In this document: in pieces, positions 7,006 to 10,019 of the stretch | How positions within the stretch are numbered: position 1 is the stretch's first letter | Layout of the letters: the number at the start of each line of letters is the position of its first letter | Origin: CAWHOW01 sp050013795 | Lineage (GTDB): Bacteria; Bacteroidota; Bacteroidia; Bacteroidales; CG2-30-32-10 | Length of the DNA stretch: 10,019 nt | Reading direction: 5' to 3' | Assembly (NCBI GenBank): GCA_050013795.1 | Contig: JBEKEO010000102.1 | Location: 1 to 10,019, forward strand | Translations under genes and position numbers: made by a program | Notes under the pieces: model-generated | Databases searched by the model: none | The model's input: the letters and a program-made list of their open reading frames with translations, nothing else | Told to the model about the DNA's origin: nothing

Positions 7006-8468
7006 TGAAACAGTATACAATAGACCCTGTAACACGACTTGAAGGCCACGGAAAAATTGAAATCTTCTGTAACGACGATGGTGAAGTAGATAACGTATAT
7101 TTCCAGGTTCCTGAATTGAGAGGTTTTGAAAAATTCCTTGAAGGACGACCCATAGAAGAAGTATCTCAAATAGTGACCAAGATATGCGGTGTTTGTCCCG
7201 GTTGTCATCATATGGCAGCAGGCAAAGCCGCTGATGCTGTTTTCGGCGTGGAACCAACACTAACAGCAAAAAAGATAAGGGAACTTTTTTATATGGCTCA
7301 TTTTGTTCACAGCCATATTGCACATTTTTATGCACTGGGCGCTCCTGACTTTGTTGTCGGGCCTACAGCTCCAAAAGCTGAAAGAAACGTTCTGGGCGTT
7401 ATTGCAAAAGTCGGGAAAGAAATAGGGACAGAAGTACTCAAACAACGTCGCATTGCACAGGAAATACAAGCACTGCTTGGCGGACATCAGACCCATGTGG
7501 TGATGAATGTTCCCGGCGGAGTAAGAAAAGGGCTAACGGAAGAGCAGCGAAAAGACATAGTAGAAAAAGCTAAAGGTTTTGTTGAGTTTTCAAAGTTCTC
7601 TATGAAAATTTTCAATGATGTTGTGCTTGCAAACAAAGAATATGTCGACATTATAGTGAATGGTCCTTACAAGCTGAAGATACATTCCATGGGACTTGTA
7701 GATGAAAAGAATAAAGTAAATTTCTATGATGGCAAGGTACGCGTGGTTGATACAGTTGGGAAAGAACTTTATAAATACGCACCTAAAGATTATATTGAAT
7801 ACATTGCAGAAAGAGTTGAACCCTGGAGCTATCTGAAATTCCCTTACCTGAAGAAAATAGGATGGAAAGGCTTTGTTGAAGGACAGGATTCTGGTGTTTA
7901 CATGGCTACTCCCCTTTCGCGATTGAATGCTTCCGATGGCATGGCAACTCCTATAGCCCAGGAAGAATACGAAAGAATGTTCTCAACACTTGGCGGTAAG
8001 CCAGTTCACAACACACTTGCAATGCATTGGGCTCGACTTGTGGAATTGATATATTCCGCCGAACATTGCCTTGAACTTGCAAATGACACTTCCATAACCA
8101 GCCAGGACCTTGTTGCAAAAATTGAAAAAACACCTAAGGAAGGGGTTGGCACGGTTGAAGCACAGCGAGGCACACTCACCCATCATTACTGGACAGATGA
8201 AAAAGGAATTGTTACCAAAGCAAACCTAATAGTTGGGACTACCAATAATAATGCAGCCATATGCATGTCGTTGAAGAAAGCAGCACAGGGGCTGATTAAA
8301 AAAGGGGTAACACCCAATGATGGCATTTTTAATATGGTTGAAATGGCATTCCGCGCTTACGACCCATGTTTTTCATGCGCCACACACAGTCTTCCGGGCC
8401 ATATGCCCATGATAATTAACTTCCGTGATTCGAAAGGGAATATTACCGAACAGTTGAAAAGAGATTAG
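7005..8468 (+). CDS. mvhA: [NiFe] hydrogenase large subunit, group 3c (MvhA)
   Basis: 487 residues, normal length. The N-terminal NiFe ligands are in ICGVCPGCHH (C61, C64, H68) after the typical VTRLEGHGKIEI and PELRGFEKFLEGR blocks. The C-terminal ligands are in DPCFSCATH (C455, C458, H461). So all four metal cysteines are present and the active site looks intact. Beyond H461 there are 26 residues, which in this family are usually removed by a maturation protease after Ni insertion. No hyp genes or protease gene are within the window. It oxidises H2 (or makes it) in the cytoplasm and delivers electrons through MvhG and MvhD to HdrA. The ATG overlaps the mvhG stop (TAATG). It is the last gene of the operon before the terminator. 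Confidence 0.96.
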   Translation: MKQYTIDPVTRLEGHGKIEIFCNDDGEVDNVYFQVPELRGFEKFLEGRPIEEVSQIVTKICGVCPGCHHMAAGKAADAVFGVEPTLTAKKIRELFYMAHFVHSHIAHFYALGAPDFVVGPTAPKAERNVLGVIAKVGKEIGTEVLKQRRIAQEIQALLGGHQTHVVMNVPGGVRKGLTEEQRKDIVEKAKGFVEFSKFSMKIFNDVVLANKEYVDIIVNGPYKLKIHSMGLVDEKNKVNFYDGKVRVVDTVGKELYKYAPKDYIEYIAERVEPWSYLKFPYLKKIGWKGFVEGQDSGVYMATPLSRLNASDGMATPIAQEEYERMFSTLGGKPVHNTLAMHWARLVELIYSAEHCLELANDTSITSQDLVAKIEKTPKEGVGTVEAQRGTLTHHYWTDEKGIVTKANLIVGTTNNNAAICMSLKKAAQGLIKKGVTPNDGIFNMVEMAFRAYDPCFSCATHSLPGHMPMIINFRDSKGNITEQLKRD

Positions 8469-8498
8469 TAAAGAGAAAGTAGGTTAATTATTCGCAGG

Positions 8499-8529
8499 AA
8501 AGCAGCTTGAATTTTAAGCTGCTTTTTTT
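8499..8529 (+). terminator. Intrinsic terminator of the hdr-mvh operon
   Basis: A perfect 10-bp stem, AAAGCAGCTT with AAGCTGCTTT, encloses a 7-base loop (GAATTTT) and runs into seven Ts at 8523-8529. It starts 31 bases after the mvhA stop. On the minus strand the same hairpin is followed by only three Ts, so it would be a weaker stop for the convergent gene that ends at 8571. Confidence 0.92.
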
Positions 8530-8570
8530 GTTACTGTCTTCAATTCAAAAGGACAAATTAAACTATTTAA

Positions 8571-10019
8571 TTATTGCCTTATTATCTTTTCGTCAATTCC
8601 TTTTGCTTTCAACTGGCGGAAATTGGAACGGAAGCGCAAGAACCAGAAGATGTCATCTTCGCGATAAAATTCATTGGTGCCTTCGATCTTTCTCTGGAAA
8701 GAATTATAAAAGTAAAAGAATATGGATTTGGAATTATTACCTGTTGAATCTTTTACCGACTGGTAGAACGGGAAAACATCATGTTCAACTTTCCCCTCCT
8801 TTTTCATATTGGCATACAGGAAATAGAATATCCTGAACTCATGATCACCATTATAGTACCTGTCACTGAAAACAGCTTTCCACAAAAAGTTTCTCGACTT
8901 CTTAACATTGAAAACGTTCTGATAGGTTAACAACTGCCAGAAGATATTATAGTTCTCGGAGATTGTATCAATGCTGTGATAATAGAAGGGCTGTATGGAA
9001 AAGAACTTATCCTTGGGTGAATTCTTATACCAAATCACCGGTGCTAACCTGAAATACTTGTAATCGGTATGCTTTTCAAATTCGCATAAAGGTTGCAGTA
9101 TATCAGTAATTCTCCTGTCCTGCTCTTTGTGGAAGTGGAACAGGAAATATAAGATATTGAAATCGGCCTTGCCCGACTTGTTATCAGCATAAGCAAAGAG
9201 TGGGAAAAGGGTGACGTTTCTTCTATCCTGCCTGTGAATATCCCAGAATAAAGGCGTAAAAGTAAAATGTTTAATACTATCGTCGGCTGAATGACCGAAA
9301 GAAATAAGCGGTAACAGTGTAAAAGAACTATAATGTGAGTTTTTCAGATCCCAGATAAGAGGGAATAATATCTTATTGTTCCTGTCCTTATCCTTAACTG
9401 ACCAATAAAGAGGAAAAATAACATTCGTCGTTACAGCGCTGTCGCCGTTTCCTTTCCTGCTGTTCCACCATAAAGGAAATAATAAGTTGTTGTGGCCATC
9501 AGGGTCTTTAAAGTGCCAGAAAAATGGAGTAATAACCAGGTGGCTGTATAAGCTGTCAAGTGTATGACCTATTGAAAAAATCGGGAACAGTGTAAAGGAG
9601 TGGCTGTAATTATTATTGAATTGCCATACCAGAGGGAAGATAACCTTATTATTGGTAGTGCTGTCCTTGTACGACCAGTAAATTGGGAAAACAGTATTTG
9701 ATATTTTAGCGCTGTTGCCCAAGCCTGTCTTATTATACCACCAAAATGGGAATAAAGTATTGCTGTAATTCTCTCCATTTTTAAAGTGCCAGAATAAAGG
9801 AGGAATTACTAAGTGTCCATATTTCCCGTCGGGTGAATGTCCGCAAGAAAATACAGGCAATATAGTTAATGAATGGTAATTGCCGTTATTAAACTTCCAA
9901 ATCAATGGGAAGAATATCTTATCATTGGTTTCTTTGTTCTTAAAAGACCAATAAACAGGGAAGAGAATATTTGACCTGACCTCGTTGTCACCATTTCCTT
10001 TTTTGTTATCCCACCATAA
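8571..10019 (-). CDS. Aromatic-rich tandem-repeat protein of unknown function (partial, 5' end outside window)
   Basis: The minus frame is open from the window edge to a TAA at 8571, giving 482 residues without the true start. An internal TTG at 9905 is not a believable start because the repeat pattern continues unbroken upstream. Residues 1-273 are three repeats of exactly 91 residues. Within each, a short core of the form [FLI]-P-x-[FYI]-W recurs with proline spacings of 17, 17, 19, 17 and 21. The remaining 209 residues continue the aromatic and beta-like pattern in a degenerate form (for example LAPVIWYKN, VFPFYQSVKD, FFYFYNSF) and end in a basic tail. No catalytic motif or hydrophobic membrane helix is seen. 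The alternation of aromatic and polar residues suggests beta hairpins, perhaps a barrel, propeller or solenoid. It is convergent with mvhA and need not be linked to it functionally. I do not recognise a named family. Confidence 0.82.
   Translation of the reverse strand, partial: LWWDNKKGNGDNEVRSNILFPVYWSFKNKETNDKIFFPLIWKFNNGNYHSLTILPVFSCGHSPDGKYGHLVIPPLFWHFKNGENYSNTLFPFWWYNKTGLGNSAKISNTVFPIYWSYKDSTTNNKVIFPLVWQFNNNYSHSFTLFPIFSIGHTLDSLYSHLVITPFFWHFKDPDGHNNLLFPLWWNSRKGNGDSAVTTNVIFPLYWSVKDKDRNNKILFPLIWDLKNSHYSSFTLLPLISFGHSADDSIKHFTFTPLFWDIHRQDRRNVTLFPLFAYADNKSGKADFNILYFLFHFHKEQDRRITDILQPLCEFEKHTDYKYFRLAPVIWYKNSPKDKFFSIQPFYYHSIDTISENYNIFWQLLTYQNVFNVKKSRNFLWKAVFSDRYYNGDHEFRIFYFLYANMKKEGKVEHDVFPFYQSVKDSTGNNSKSIFFYFYNSFQRKIEGTNEFYREDDIFWFLRFRSNFRQLKAKGIDEKIIRQ
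9201..10019 (-). repeat. Three in-frame 273-bp (91-aa) tandem coding repeats
   Basis: The units are 10019-9747, 9746-9474 and 9473-9201, each starting with [LF]WW and ending with LFP. Shared landmarks at fixed positions are NxxFPxYWS (about residues 17-25), FPLxW (37-41), the SxGHxxD stretch (about 58-64), the PxFW stretch (74-77) and TLFP or LLFP (88-91). The first unit touches the window edge, so more copies may lie beyond. Identical unit length with diverged sequence points to old duplication under structural constraint rather than recent slippage. Confidence 0.85.

Noticed and set aside
6966..7496. Several minus-strand ORFs across the start of mvhA
   Set aside because: Shadows of the conserved NiFe large-subunit coding sequence.
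8507..8836. Plus-strand ORF of 109 residues after mvhA
   Set aside because: It starts inside the terminator hairpin and most of it is antisense to the convergent repeat-protein gene; the translation has no recognisable features.
9903..9905. TTG as the start of the repeat protein
   Set aside because: The frame is open to the window edge and the upstream codons complete the first 91-residue repeat, so the gene begins outside the window.
1..10019. CRISPR array, tRNA, rRNA, insertion sequence or phage attachment site
   Set aside because: No short regularly spaced direct repeats, no cloverleaf or rRNA sequence, and no transposase or terminal inverted repeats were seen. The only tandem repeats are coding ones at 9201-10019.

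Overview
This is a 10 kb piece of an AT-rich bacterial chromosome carrying an operon for a hydrogenase-coupled heterodisulfide reductase complex (HdrCBA with MvhDGA). It is flanked on the left by a divergent two-component system and on the right by a convergent gene for an aromatic-rich repeat protein. The host cannot be fixed from the sequence. Low GC in the flanks, weak or absent Shine-Dalgarno sequences at several genes, a TAnnTTTG-like promoter element and the type of Crp-family regulator fit Bacteroidota or a relative. The complex itself is best known from methanogens, sulfate reducers and other anaerobes, so the host is very likely an anaerobe that uses H2 or makes it.

Layout: 1-647 (minus) is the membrane half of a sensor histidine kinase, cut by the window edge. 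654-1052 (minus) is a single-domain response regulator six bases upstream of it. 1053-1357 is a divergent intergenic region with two inverted repeats and candidate promoters. 1358-2056 (plus) is a Crp/Fnr-type regulator. 2070-8468 (plus) holds hdrC, hdrB, hdrA, mvhD, mvhG and mvhA in one tight run, with gaps of 17 bases or less and a 1-base TAATG overlap at the end. The regulator lies only 13 bases before hdrC and is probably the first gene of the operon. A strong intrinsic terminator at 8499-8529 closes it. 8571-10019 (minus) is an incomplete gene encoding three 91-residue repeats followed by a degenerate C-terminal part.

How the genes work together: from family knowledge, MvhA/MvhG oxidise H2 at a NiFe site and MvhD passes the electrons through its [2Fe-2S] cluster to the FAD of HdrA. 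HdrA splits the pairs between low-potential ferredoxin and the HdrC-HdrB branch, where HdrB reduces a disulfide or another high-potential acceptor. All six subunits keep the cluster-binding and active-site cysteines that can be checked by eye. A bacterium would not be expected to use CoM-S-S-CoB, so the true acceptor is unknown. The sensor kinase carries a RegB-like quinone-site motif (GGxxNP) and the operon starts with its own regulator, so the locus may be under both membrane-redox and autogenous control. That control scheme is inference.
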